From contig JACOXB010000002.1 of assembly GCA_016176505.1 (NCBI GenBank), forward strand, positions 1-40,373: a DNA stretch of 40,373 bases, given 5' to 3'. The notes beneath the pieces are model-generated. The model saw nothing but the letters and a program-made list of their open reading frames with translations. It was not told the origin of the DNA and did not search any database. Source of the stretch: Candidatus Colwelliibacteriota bacterium (GTDB lineage: Bacteria > Patescibacteriota > Minisyncoccia > UBA6257 > Colwellbacteraceae). A program made the translations under genes and the position numbers. This document shows positions 11,959-21,133 of this stretch, one piece after another; the stretch's first letter is position 1, and each line of letters opens with the position of its first letter.

Positions 11959-13332
11959 CTATGGAGCTCCTGTTCCCTGGGTCCAGGTTGTGGTCGAACC
12001 GTCAAGCGCAATCTTTAAATAGGTTATAGTTCCCGCGTTGTTAAAGGCGATAACTAGAATATTCCCCTTGGTATAGATCGCGATCGAATCGTTCGCATCA
12101 AGCTCCGTGGCGGTCGGATTAGTATCCTGCTCGTCTAGAATAAGCCACCCCGAAGCGCCTTCTATATGAAGTTTTGATTGAGGGGCTGTCGTGCCGATAC
12201 CCAAGCCAGTAGAATTAAGCCTCATCTTCTCGCTGAGGCCGATATTAAACAGGGTGGTGCTCGCGGCTATCTGTAAATCTTTATAAACTGAAGTCCCTCT
12301 ATTAATAGAGGTGACGAATCCCGTCGTACCATCATGGCCGATTTCCATGCCCGTTCCCCCCGAAGGAAGCGCGCCGCCGGTCGCCTGTAATCTTCCCGAA
12401 GCAACGGTTAGCACCGCGGTTGGGCTAGTGGTCCCGATGCCGACATTGCCGCTATTGAAGATCGCAGCGTAGTTAGTACCGCTGCCTTCAGCGCTAGCAT
12501 AGATACCAATATTCGTTCCAGACCCCCTCTCGGTGAAATAACCTCCGTAACTAGTACCGCTCAATCCGCCAGCTACTTGTAAGGCAGCCGCGACTGCATC
12601 CAAACTGCCGCCACTACCGAGAATACGCACCGCGCTAGTTCCACTAGAGACGACATGGAGTGAGACGGATGGGCTCGTCGTCCCGATGCCGACGTTGCCG
12701 GCCACGGTTAAGTCTCCTGAAAGTCTTCCGTTTTTCCACCTTAGATCAGGGGCGAGTTGGCCGATGCTATAGGTGTTATCAGTATTCGGCAGGAGGTCAG
12801 CATCAAAAGTAGCGGCCGAAACCCGGGCAATAGCTGACTGAATAGTTTTACTAATCGCTAGCTGGGGATTTGATGAGTTATAAGTTAAGGTCGCATCCAT
12901 CTGAACCGTAGCATGAGCACCAGCAATTTCGTATTTGGTGAATGTTAGACTATTAACTACTACTCGGCTCGTAGTCAGGGTTACCTCGGCGCCGGCCCCT
13001 TGTTTTAAATAAACGCCGTTGGCATCAGAGCGAATCACGGTTGGATCAAGACTAGCGTCCGACATTCTTAACTTTAGCGAACAAAAAGTAGTGCAGGCCA
13101 CGCCCTCATCCGTGCCTTCGTAAACTTTTTCAATCAGGCTCGATTGCCTTACTAGTCGCTCAACCGTAGTCAGAATCAGCGACAACTGCTGGTTAACTTC
13201 GCCACCAGCCTTTTCCCGAGTTTGAGTTCTTGTTCCGACTACCAAAATCCCGGTCAGAACCCCGGTCACAATCGCAAAAATAGCGGCGTAAACTAAAAGT
13301 TCAACTAAGGAAAACCCGCGCTGGTACTTCAT
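11959..13332 (-). CDS. prepilin with large C-terminal tail-fibre-like (GIGTTSP repeat) region
   Basis: N-terminus YQRGFSLVELLVYAAIFAIVTGV; C-terminal repeats NVGIGTTSPSVSLHV / NVGIGTTSPTAVLTV / GLGIGTTAPQSKLHI. Confidence 0.85.
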   Translation of the reverse strand: MKYQRGFSLVELLVYAAIFAIVTGVLTGILVVGTRTQTREKAGGEVNQQLSLILTTVERLVRQSSLIEKVYEGTDEGVACTTFCSLKLRMSDASLDPTVIRSDANGVYLKQGAGAEVTLTTSRVVVNSLTFTKYEIAGAHATVQMDATLTYNSSNPQLAISKTIQSAIARVSAATFDADLLPNTDNTYSIGQLAPDLRWKNGRLSGDLTVAGNVGIGTTSPSVSLHVVSSGTSAVRILGSGGSLDAVAAALQVAGGLSGTSYGGYFTERGSGTNIGIYASAEGSGTNYAAIFNSGNVGIGTTSPTAVLTVASGRLQATGGALPSGGTGMEIGHDGTTGFVTSINRGTSVYKDLQIAASTTLFNIGLSEKMRLNSTGLGIGTTAPQSKLHIEGASGWLILDEQDTNPTATELDANDSIAIYTKGNILVIAFNNAGTITYLKIALDGSTTTWTQGTGAP

Positions 13333-13361
13333 TTACCTAAATTATAGCAAATTTTAGGCGT

Positions 13362-14096
13362 GTGAGATCTGGGGGCGGTATACTAAATACTATCTACAGC
13401 ACACTAAATACAATTCTTGATATTCTTTTCCCGCCGCTTTGTTTGGGCTGCCGAACATACCTAGCCGAGAAAGCCAAGGCCGATCTCCTTTGCCAAAATT
13501 GTTTCAGCAAGATTCCCCTTTATCAAACGATTTTTCGGACCATGCCTACCGGCAGGCAGGCAAACGAAGGTCTCCCTCTTTTTGCAGTTACCCCCTATGA
13601 AGATAAAATAGCTCGGGAGTTAATTCATTATTTTAAGTACAAAAGCTTCCTCGCTGCCCGTAATCCCCTCCAAGAGCTGATTTTTAAATATTTAAATCTT
13701 TTTAAGATTAAACTCGAGAAAACCGTAGCTGTACCGATTCCCCTCCATAAAAAACGGTTTAGGGAACGCGGTTTCAACCAGTCGGAGATTTTAGCCGAAA
13801 TAGTCGGCGAGTATTTTAATCTGCCGATTGAGACCGAGCTCCTCACAAAAAACAAAAAAACTAAAGATCAAATTAAAATGAAGGATTACGACGAGCGAAG
13901 AAAAAATATAAAAGGCGGTTTTGTTTTAAATATAGAAAGACTGAAATATTTAAAAGCGGCGGGGATCGAGAAAATAATTCTAGTTGATGATGTTTATACT
14001 TCGGGCGCTACTATCGAAGAAGCAGCTAAGCTATTCCGCCGAGCCGGATTTAAAAACATCAATATCTTTGTTTTCGCTAAGGCCGGTTACGGTTAA
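13362..14096 (+). CDS. comF: ComF family phosphoribosyltransferase
   Basis: CLGCRTYL..LLCQNC, PIPLHKKRFRERGFNQSEILA, KIILVDDVYTSGATIEEAA PRPP motif. Confidence 0.92.
   Translation: MRSGGGILNTIYSTLNTILDILFPPLCLGCRTYLAEKAKADLLCQNCFSKIPLYQTIFRTMPTGRQANEGLPLFAVTPYEDKIARELIHYFKYKSFLAARNPLQELIFKYLNLFKIKLEKTVAVPIPLHKKRFRERGFNQSEILAEIVGEYFNLPIETELLTKNKKTKDQIKMKDYDERRKNIKGGFVLNIERLKYLKAAGIEKIILVDDVYTSGATIEEAAKLFRRAGFKNINIFVFAKAGYG
13540..13562. repeat. palindromic dispersed element in comF (encodes MPTGRQA)
   Basis: CCATGCCTACCGGCAGGCAGGCAAA. Confidence 0.7.
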
Positions 14097-16587
14097 AAAG
14101 GGCTTTCGTGATTTCTATGGCCGTAATGTTAATCGCGCCAACCGCGACAACTCCTAAGAGCCAAGGCCAAGGGAGACTAACGGTGTCCAAAAAGCTCTGA
14201 AGCGAAGGTGAATAAATTGCCGCTAAAGTCAAAATAATGCCAATAATAACCCCGATTATTAAATATCGATTACCGAATGGATTGTGCTTAAAAATACTCT
14301 CTCCTAATGATCTGATCGAGAAAACCAGAAAAAGAGTATAAAGCCCGAAACTGGCAAAAATAAAAGTTCTTACGATATCAGCCGGGAAGCCCTGGTTAAG
14401 CAAGACAAAATAAAGAGCAAATAAAAGCGCGCTCGAGGCTGTGCCGATACCTAAAATTAAAAACCGCATCTCTCGATCTAGGAGCCCTTTTTGGAATTTG
14501 GGCGGCCGTTCTTTTAAGCGATCGCCGCCGTCCTCAAATGCTAAGGCTACGGCTGGAAAACTATCTGAAAAAAAGTTCACCCAAAGAATCTGAAGCGCAT
14601 TTAAGGGTAGGGGCAGGCCGAAAATTAGAGCTCCGCCGATCAGGAAAAGCTCATCTAGGGAGTCTGAAAGTAAATAGACTATTACTTTGCGGATATTAGC
14701 TAAAATCTTCCGGCCCTCGCTAATCGCTGAAACAATGGTCTTAAAATTATCATCGAGAATCACCAGATCCGAAGCGGCCTGGGCCACATCAGTACCCGAG
14801 CCAACCGCCACCCCAATATGGGCCGCGGCGAGAGCCGGGGCGTCGTTCACCCCGTCGCCGGTTACGGCCACTGTCTCCCCTTTTTGTTCATAGAGTTCAA
14901 CTAATTTTAATTTTTGTTCCGGCGTTACTCGGGCAAAAATTTTGATTTTCGAGAATAATTTCTTTAATTCTTCCTCGCTCATTTTTTCAAGTTCGCTGCC
15001 GGTAATAACCTCGTCTTCCCCGATCTCAAAACCGATTTCTTTGCCCACCGAAAGAGCCGTGCCTTTATGATCACCGGTTACAATTACCGTTTTAATACCG
15101 GCTCGGGCCGCATCGCTAATCATTACCTTAACTTCTGGCCGAACCGGATCTTTAAAAGCAAGGAGGCCAATGAACTCTGAATCTCTTAAGAGGCCCAGCA
15201 CTCGATGGCCGGCAAAAGCTAGTTCGTCTACTTTTAGAATCAGATTTTCTTTTTCCTTATTACTGAGTTTAGTTTTTTCAATTAGATATTCTGGCGCCCC
15301 TAAATAGAGCCGGAAATGTTTTTTGGCGGATTTAATCTCAACAGCTGAAAATTTATCAAGAGAGTTAAATGGTTTTCGATCGATAATTTCGTTCTCGGTA
15401 AAAAGCTCAGTAAGCGATACGCCGGCTCTGGCTCCGGCCTTCACCAGCGCCGCATCAAGCGGCCGGCCAATCAGCCGCCAGTTATCAGTCGGATCATCAG
15501 GGTTTTCAATAATGACGTCAGTCGTAAGAAGGGCTAAGCGCAAAACCTCTTCGCCGAGATGCTGACTTACTATTTCATCAAGTTCCATTTTAGCTTGGGT
15601 TAAAGTGCCGGTTTTATCAGTTAGGATGACCGTTGTACTGCCTAGGGCTTCGGCCGCCAGGAGTTTTCTAACTACTCCTTTTTGCTTAGCGAGTCTCAAA
15701 ACGCCAACTGCTAAAATAACGGTTAAGGCCACTGGCAGTCCTTCGGGCACGGCTGAGACCGCAGCCGCTACCCCGATTAAAAACATATCGTAGGGATCAT
15801 AGCCGACCAGAAGTCCGGCGATAAAAAGAACGCTTATCAGGAGAATAAGAATAGCGCCGGCCCGAAAAGAAAACCTTGAAATTGCAAGCTGAAGCGGCGT
15901 CTTTTCAATTTCTTCCCTACCCACTAAAGCGGCCACTCTCCCAAGTTCGGTTTTTCCGCCAGTAGCCGTGATGATTCCCAGTCCTACGCCCTCGCTTACT
16001 AGGGTGCCGCCCCAAACCATCGAAGAACGGTCGCCAAGCGACGCTTCCAGAGAAACCACCCCGGGTTGTTTCAGAACCGGCAGGGACTCGCCGGTTAAAA
16101 TCGCCTCATCAACCAAAAGATTATTGGCCTTATAAACCCGGGCATCAGCCGCCACCCGGAGACCGGCAAAAAGTCGGATTAAATCTCCTGGCGCTAATTC
16201 TTCGGCATCAACTTCTTTCTCTTTGCCGTCCCTAATAACCCTGGCCCGCTCCTTAATATAGGTTTGAAGTTTCTGAAGCGCGGTTTCGGCCTTATTCTCT
16301 TGATAAAAACCAAGCAGGGCATTCACTAAAAGGGCGGCGAAAATAACCGTGCTACCCTTTAGATCCTGGATAATAAGAGTGACTACGCCGGCAATGAGCA
16401 GAATTAAAATCAGTGGACTCTTGAACTGATTAAGGAAAATCTTTAATTTAGTTGCCCGTTTCCCCTTGGGTAAAACATTGCGGCCAAATTTTTTAAGGCG
16501 GTCTTCGGCCTCGTTTTCGCTAAGCCCTTCACTAGAAGTTCCTAGGACATTAAAAACCTCTTCGGGCGACAAGTTCCAAAATTCCAT
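14077..16587 (-). CDS. cation-translocating P-type ATPase (P2-type, PEGLP motif)
   Basis: ILTDKTGTLTQAKM, AVPEGLPVALTVILAVG, VTGDGVNDAPALAAAHIGVA. Confidence 0.95.
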   Translation of the reverse strand: MEFWNLSPEEVFNVLGTSSEGLSENEAEDRLKKFGRNVLPKGKRATKLKIFLNQFKSPLILILLIAGVVTLIIQDLKGSTVIFAALLVNALLGFYQENKAETALQKLQTYIKERARVIRDGKEKEVDAEELAPGDLIRLFAGLRVAADARVYKANNLLVDEAILTGESLPVLKQPGVVSLEASLGDRSSMVWGGTLVSEGVGLGIITATGGKTELGRVAALVGREEIEKTPLQLAISRFSFRAGAILILLISVLFIAGLLVGYDPYDMFLIGVAAAVSAVPEGLPVALTVILAVGVLRLAKQKGVVRKLLAAEALGSTTVILTDKTGTLTQAKMELDEIVSQHLGEEVLRLALLTTDVIIENPDDPTDNWRLIGRPLDAALVKAGARAGVSLTELFTENEIIDRKPFNSLDKFSAVEIKSAKKHFRLYLGAPEYLIEKTKLSNKEKENLILKVDELAFAGHRVLGLLRDSEFIGLLAFKDPVRPEVKVMISDAARAGIKTVIVTGDHKGTALSVGKEIGFEIGEDEVITGSELEKMSEEELKKLFSKIKIFARVTPEQKLKLVELYEQKGETVAVTGDGVNDAPALAAAHIGVAVGSGTDVAQAASDLVILDDNFKTIVSAISEGRKILANIRKVIVYLLSDSLDELFLIGGALIFGLPLPLNALQILWVNFFSDSFPAVALAFEDGGDRLKERPPKFQKGLLDREMRFLILGIGTASSALLFALYFVLLNQGFPADIVRTFIFASFGLYTLFLVFSIRSLGESIFKHNPFGNRYLIIGVIIGIILTLAAIYSPSLQSFLDTVSLPWPWLLGVVAVGAINITAIEITKALFNRNRP

Positions 16588-16607
16588 CTAATTAATTATA
16601 CCGATAG

Positions 16608-16692
16608 CGGAGGGTACAGGATTCGAACCTGTGAGGGGTTTCCCCCAACCGCATTTCGAGTGCGGCGCATTAGTCCACTCTGCCAACCCTCC
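16608..16692 (-). tRNA. tRNA-Ser(CGA)
   Basis: GGAGGGT/ACCCTCC acceptor, anticodon loop CTCGAAA, long variable arm, TTCGAAT T-loop; no encoded CCA. Confidence 0.95.
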
Positions 16693-16696
16693 TTGG

Positions 16697-16768
16697 TGGA
16701 CCGTACCGGATTTGAACCGGTGACCCCCTCATTGCAAATGAGGTGCTCTGCCACTGAGCTAACGGCCC
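16697..16768 (-). tRNA. tRNA-Ala(UGC), CCA encoded (16694-16696)
   Basis: Cloverleaf with G3:U70 identity pair, anticodon loop TTTGCAA, 3' ACGGTCC-A-CCA. Confidence 0.95.
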
Positions 16769-16781
16769 AATCTTGTTGATT

Positions 16782-17423
16782 TTAGGCGGTTTTTTGCTCC
16801 TTTTCAACGACCTTCACTACTCGGGCCGCTGCTACTCTCCGTTTTTGGAATAAGGCGAAGCCAGTACCAAAAATTACGCCTAAAAAGTCCATGACAATGT
16901 CCCAAACCGTGTCCGCTAAAATCTGGCTACTGCCGCCGCCAAGTAATTGAGTATGCAATACCTTGTCAGAAGTTACTTCGACCACCTCCCAGCCAAGGCC
17001 GGTCACGGTGACTAAAATCGCCGCTATAAGAAGGGCTTTATTAAACGTTTTGCCATACCAGATTTCAATAAACCGTGACAGAGCCACTATAAAAATAAAG
17101 GAAACTACAAGGTGGGCTAATTTATCATAAGGAAAGCCGACAAGGTAAAGCTTATAAAGTCCAAGGCCGCCAAGGCCGTTAATAAAAAGACTGATAGCCG
17201 TTACTCCCTCGAGCTCATCAAGAACTTTGGTTTTGGCTTTACTGTCTGAATTATGAAAAATCATTCGGGGCAGAAAGATAATGAAAATAGAGACTAGGGC
17301 AAGAATAGCCATTAAACGCGGCCGATAAAATTCCGGAAACCAATTAGGATTGCCAAAAAATAATAGAGCGGCAGTTGCAAGATAGGCCGCAATAAGTAAT
17401 TTGATAAATAATCTATTTTTCAT
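16782..17423 (-). CDS. YjdF/DUF2238-like integral membrane protein
   Basis: Multiple TM helices; AHLVVSFIFIV...GLGWEVVEV.SD...ADTVWDIVMDFLG. Confidence 0.55.
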   Translation of the reverse strand: MKNRLFIKLLIAAYLATAALLFFGNPNWFPEFYRPRLMAILALVSIFIIFLPRMIFHNSDSKAKTKVLDELEGVTAISLFINGLGGLGLYKLYLVGFPYDKLAHLVVSFIFIVALSRFIEIWYGKTFNKALLIAAILVTVTGLGWEVVEVTSDKVLHTQLLGGGSSQILADTVWDIVMDFLGVIFGTGFALFQKRRVAAARVVKVVEKEQKTA

Positions 17424-17456
17424 CGCCGAGATTTATTCTATCAAAAATCGAAGCCG

Positions 17457-18014
17457 TTAGCTTGATCGCCGGAAGCAGTGAACCATATGGTCGTCCACCA
17501 TCCCGACTGCCTGCATATGGGCATAAATTATAGTCGGGCCTAGAAACTTGAATCCTCTTTTTTTAAGATCGGCCGCGAACTCGATTGCTTCTGGTATCAC
17601 GGTTGGATAATCGCTGTTTTTGCGGAGCGTGTGTTTGATTTGCTTACTTTTTACAAATCCCCATGAGTACTTGAAAAATGAGCCGAACTCTTTTTGGATC
17701 TCGAGAAAACGCGCCGCGTTATTTATTGATGCTTCGATTTTCTGCCGATTGCGGATAATGCCTGCGTCTTTCAAAAGCTTATTGATTTCGCGTCTACCGA
17801 ATTTAGCCACTTTTTTCGGATCAAAATTAACGTAGGCCTTTCTATAATTTTCCCGCTTTCGTAAAACGGTGAGCCAGTTTAAACCAGCTTGGGCGCTTTC
17901 TAAAACCAGAAACTCAAAAAGTTTCCTGTCGTCCTTAATGATCCCGCCCCATTCTTTATCGTGATATTCTCGAAGCAAAGGATTGCCTCCGGCCCAATCA
18001 CATCGTTTCTTCAT
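17457..18014 (-). CDS. tag: DNA-3-methyladenine glycosylase I
   Basis: KRCDWAGGNPLLREYHDKEWGG...LESAQAGLNWLTVLRKRENYRKAY...HCFRR. Confidence 0.95.
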   Translation of the reverse strand: MKKRCDWAGGNPLLREYHDKEWGGIIKDDRKLFEFLVLESAQAGLNWLTVLRKRENYRKAYVNFDPKKVAKFGRREINKLLKDAGIIRNRQKIEASINNAARFLEIQKEFGSFFKYSWGFVKSKQIKHTLRKNSDYPTVIPEAIEFAADLKKRGFKFLGPTIIYAHMQAVGMVDDHMVHCFRRSS

Positions 18015-18018
18015 TCAG

Positions 18019-18089
18019 TGGACCCACGGGGAATTGAACCCCGGACTTCTCCATGCCATGGAGATGTGTTACCGCTATACCATGGGCCC
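18019..18089 (-). tRNA. tRNA-Ala(GGC)
   Basis: GGGCCCA/TGGGTCC acceptor with G3:U70, anticodon loop ATGGCAT, T-arm GGGGTTCAATTCCCC; no encoded CCA. Confidence 0.9.
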
Positions 18090-18140
18090 GCAACCTCATC
18101 AAATCTTACAAAAACCCGAGCGAAAATCAACTTAACCCCC

Positions 18141-18178
18141 TACTAAAGTTTTTCTGCGATCGCAGAAAAACTTTAGTA
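18141..18178. repeat. 38-bp perfect loopless palindrome between divergent tRNA genes
   Basis: TACTAAAGTTTTTCTGCGA|TCGCAGAAAAACTTTAGTA read directly. Confidence 0.97.
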
Positions 18179-18218
18179 AGTTGAAAAATATCGCTAATGA
18201 GCTAAGATTTGGCCAAAA

Positions 18219-18302
18219 GGAGGGGTCGGATAGTGGTTTATTCCAACGGTCTTGAAAACCGTCGCTCGAAAGGGCTCGTGGGTTCGAATCCCACCCCCTC
18301 CG
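18219..18302 (+). tRNA. tRNA-Ser(UGA)
   Basis: GGAGGGG/CCCCTCC acceptor, anticodon loop CTTGAAA, long variable arm, TTCGAAT T-loop. Confidence 0.95.
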
Positions 18303-21020
18303 CTAAACCACAAAATTAATCAGTCTATCCTTAACGAAAATGGTGCGCTTGATTTTCCCGGCGCCGATTGCTTTTTTGATTTTTTCTTCAGCTAGAGCGA
18401 GTTTCTTAGCTTCGGTCTCACCCACGCCTCGCTTAACCGATACCTGTCCTCGGACTTTCCCGTTAACCTGAACGATCAGTGTAATAGTATTTTGTATTAA
18501 GTATTTAGTATTAAATTTCGGCCAAGCTTGGTTATGAATAGAATACTTATTGCCAAGTTTTTGCCATAGCTCTTCAGTAATAAACGGCGCAAGTGGCGCG
18601 AGCAAAAGTAGGAAAGTCTCAAAATCTTTACGCGATATTTGTTTTTCTTTTTCAAATTTATTAAGCGCGGTCATCAGCTCGGCAATGGCCGTATTGTATT
18701 TTAGATTAGCAATGTCTTCGGTTATTTCTTTAATATGAGGGTGAAGCCAGGGGGAGACCCTACCGGTACTCTGTACCTTGTACCCTGTACCAAGTTTTAC
18801 GCCCAGATTCCAAACCCGATTTAAAAACCTAACGATCCCTATAATGCCGGCGTCGCGCCAATCCCCTCCTTGCTCATATGGGCCGAGAAACATTAAGTAA
18901 AGCCGAACCACATCCGCACCGTATTTTTTAATATAAACATCAGGCACCACCACATTGCCTTTTGATTTGCTCATTTTGGCGCCGCTTGAAATTAAAAGTC
19001 CGTGAGCTCGAAACTCGGTAAAGGGTTCTTCAAAATTAATTAAGCCCATCTCCTTAAAAACCATGGTCAAAAACCGGCTGTAAAGCAGATGAAGCACCGA
19101 GTGTTCAGCCCCGCCGATGTAACGGTTAACCGGCAACCATTTCTTCGCTATTTCTGGCCGCCAAGGGCAGGTCTTGTCATCAACCGAGGTATATCTGAAA
19201 AAATACCAAGCCGAATCAAGAAAAGTATCCGAATCAAGAAAAGTATCCGAAACATCAGTTTCACGACGGGCTTTAGCGCCACATTCCGGACATTTGGTTT
19301 CGTAAAATGATTTAACCGAAGCTAGCGGCGCCTCGCCTTTTCCAGTCGGGCGAAAATTTTTAATTTGTGGCAATTTAACCGGCAGGTCTTTCTCCGGAAC
19401 CGCATACCAGCCAGCATTCTCCTTGCCCGACGAAGCCTTGGCGCAGGCGGGGCAATGAATCATCGGAATCGGCGGCCCCCAATATCGCTGACGCGAGATT
19501 AACCAGTCGCGGAGGTGATAATATACCGCAGGCTTCCCCATCCCCCGTTCCTTCAACCACGTGTCCACCTTCTTTATAGCCGCTTCAGTCCTTAAATTAT
19601 TTAAGAAACCGGAATTGATGTGTCTCCCGTCACCGGTATATACCGCCAGAAAATTAATCGCGCGTGGCTTTATCTCAAGAGTGAAATCCTCCCCTCGCCG
19701 AATAAGCTCGTGATCCTTCCGATTCCCTATCCGAGCCCGCTCTAGAATCTCGATAACTCGATCTACATTTTTCCTGGCGATCTCATAGACCCGAACCGTA
19801 GGGGTCGCATATTCACGTGCTATCCCAAAACGTTTAATTTCCGTCGCCGTCTCAGAGAGATCTTCATCATAGATTTGGACAGAAATTGGACCCAGGGCTT
19901 CGCGTTTTGGCCGCTCAATCACGGAAATAACTGGGAGATGGAAAAGTTTCGCAAATTCAAAATCGCGTTCATCATGTGCCGGAACAGAAAAAATCGCACC
20001 CGTTCCGTAGCTGATAAGTACGAAATCGGATACGAATACCGGTAACTCGACACCGTTCACCGGATTAATAGCGAGGACCCCTTTGAGTCTCACGCCCGTT
20101 TTCTTTTTCGCGAGTAATCCCCTTTCAAAATCAGTTTTTTTCATCGCCTTTTCGGCGTAATGCCGAACTTCATCATAATTTTTAATTTGATGGGCAAGCT
20201 CTGTTATCAAGCCGTGCTCAGGGGCGAGCACAAGAAAGGTGGCACCGAAAATGGTATCGGCGCGGGTTGTAACGACGGTGATAATTTTATCTGAAGCTTT
20301 GATGGAAAAATTAATTTCGGTGCTCTCTGACTTACCGATCCAATTTCTCTGGGCGATTTTGACTTTTTCTGACCAGTCGATTCCTGCCTTGCCGCCAGGC
20401 AGGTTATCAAGATTTTTCAGCAACCGGTCGGCATATTTAGTGATTTTGAAAAACCACTGCTCTAAATCTTTTTTAACTACTTCGGTGCCGCAACGCTCGC
20501 AATCGCCGTTTACGACCTGCTCATCAGCCAGCACTGTTTTACAAGAAGGGCACCAGTTAACGCTCGCTTTTTTCCGATAAGCCAGTCCCCTTTTCCACAT
20601 TTGGACAAAAATCCATTGGGTCCACTTGTAGTATTCAGGGTCATAAGTTTCGAGCCGCTCCTCCCAGGCAAAACCATTACCGATACTTCGGAGCTGATCG
20701 TAAAATCTTTTTTCCGAGACTTTCGCCTGCTTCATCGGATGAGTGCCGATTTTCAAAGCGTAGTTTTCAGAATGAATGCCAAAGCCATCAAGCCCAATCG
20801 GTTGAAATACATCATTCCCCTGCATTCGGCGAAACCGGCCGTAAATATCACTGCCGGTGAAAGCATACATATTGCCGACATGGAGCCCTTCAGCCGAAGG
20901 ATAAGGAAACATCATCAAGTTATAAAAAGGCCGCTTAGCCCGCCTTAAATTAGGCTCGTAAATCTTTGTCTCAAACCACCGCTTGGACCACTTTTTTTCG
21001 ATTTGGGAAAAGGGATACAT
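18303..21020 (-). CDS. leuS: leucyl-tRNA synthetase
   Basis: FPYPSAEGLHVGN (HIGH region), SKSKGNVV (KMSKS), editing domain, VQVNGKVRGQ C-terminus. Confidence 0.97.
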   Translation of the reverse strand: MYPFSQIEKKWSKRWFETKIYEPNLRRAKRPFYNLMMFPYPSAEGLHVGNMYAFTGSDIYGRFRRMQGNDVFQPIGLDGFGIHSENYALKIGTHPMKQAKVSEKRFYDQLRSIGNGFAWEERLETYDPEYYKWTQWIFVQMWKRGLAYRKKASVNWCPSCKTVLADEQVVNGDCERCGTEVVKKDLEQWFFKITKYADRLLKNLDNLPGGKAGIDWSEKVKIAQRNWIGKSESTEINFSIKASDKIITVVTTRADTIFGATFLVLAPEHGLITELAHQIKNYDEVRHYAEKAMKKTDFERGLLAKKKTGVRLKGVLAINPVNGVELPVFVSDFVLISYGTGAIFSVPAHDERDFEFAKLFHLPVISVIERPKREALGPISVQIYDEDLSETATEIKRFGIAREYATPTVRVYEIARKNVDRVIEILERARIGNRKDHELIRRGEDFTLEIKPRAINFLAVYTGDGRHINSGFLNNLRTEAAIKKVDTWLKERGMGKPAVYYHLRDWLISRQRYWGPPIPMIHCPACAKASSGKENAGWYAVPEKDLPVKLPQIKNFRPTGKGEAPLASVKSFYETKCPECGAKARRETDVSDTFLDSDTFLDSAWYFFRYTSVDDKTCPWRPEIAKKWLPVNRYIGGAEHSVLHLLYSRFLTMVFKEMGLINFEEPFTEFRAHGLLISSGAKMSKSKGNVVVPDVYIKKYGADVVRLYLMFLGPYEQGGDWRDAGIIGIVRFLNRVWNLGVKLGTGYKVQSTGRVSPWLHPHIKEITEDIANLKYNTAIAELMTALNKFEKEKQISRKDFETFLLLLAPLAPFITEELWQKLGNKYSIHNQAWPKFNTKYLIQNTITLIVQVNGKVRGQVSVKRGVGETEAKKLALAEEKIKKAIGAGKIKRTIFVKDRLINFVV
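19211..19246. repeat. 18-bp perfect tandem duplication inside leuS
   Basis: CCGAATCAAGAAAAGTAT twice; gives SDTFLDSDTFLDSAWYF in LeuRS. Confidence 0.95.
19417..19453. repeat. palindromic dispersed element in leuS (encodes CPACAKASSGKENAG)
   Basis: Minus: TTGCCCCGCCTGCGCCAAGGCTTCGTCGGGCAA, TGCCC..GGGCA ends. Confidence 0.7.
20387..20404. repeat. palindromic dispersed element in leuS (encodes LPGGKAG)
   Basis: CCTGCCTTGCCGCCAGGCAGG. Confidence 0.7.
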
Positions 21021-21061
21021 TTCTTCAATTATATTAGCGGATTCTAATGATATTCAACCCC

Positions 21062-21113
21062 ATCCCCCCTGCCCTGTGATTAATCACGTGATTAATCACA
21101 GGGCAGGGGGGAT
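21062..21113. repeat. 52-bp perfect loopless palindrome
   Basis: ATCCCCCCTGCCCTGTGATTAATCAC|GTGATTAATCACAGGGCAGGGGGGAT; core is two tandem copies of the 12-bp palindrome GTGATTAATCAC. Confidence 0.98.
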
Positions 21114-21133
21114 AGCGGTGCTATAATAAATAT

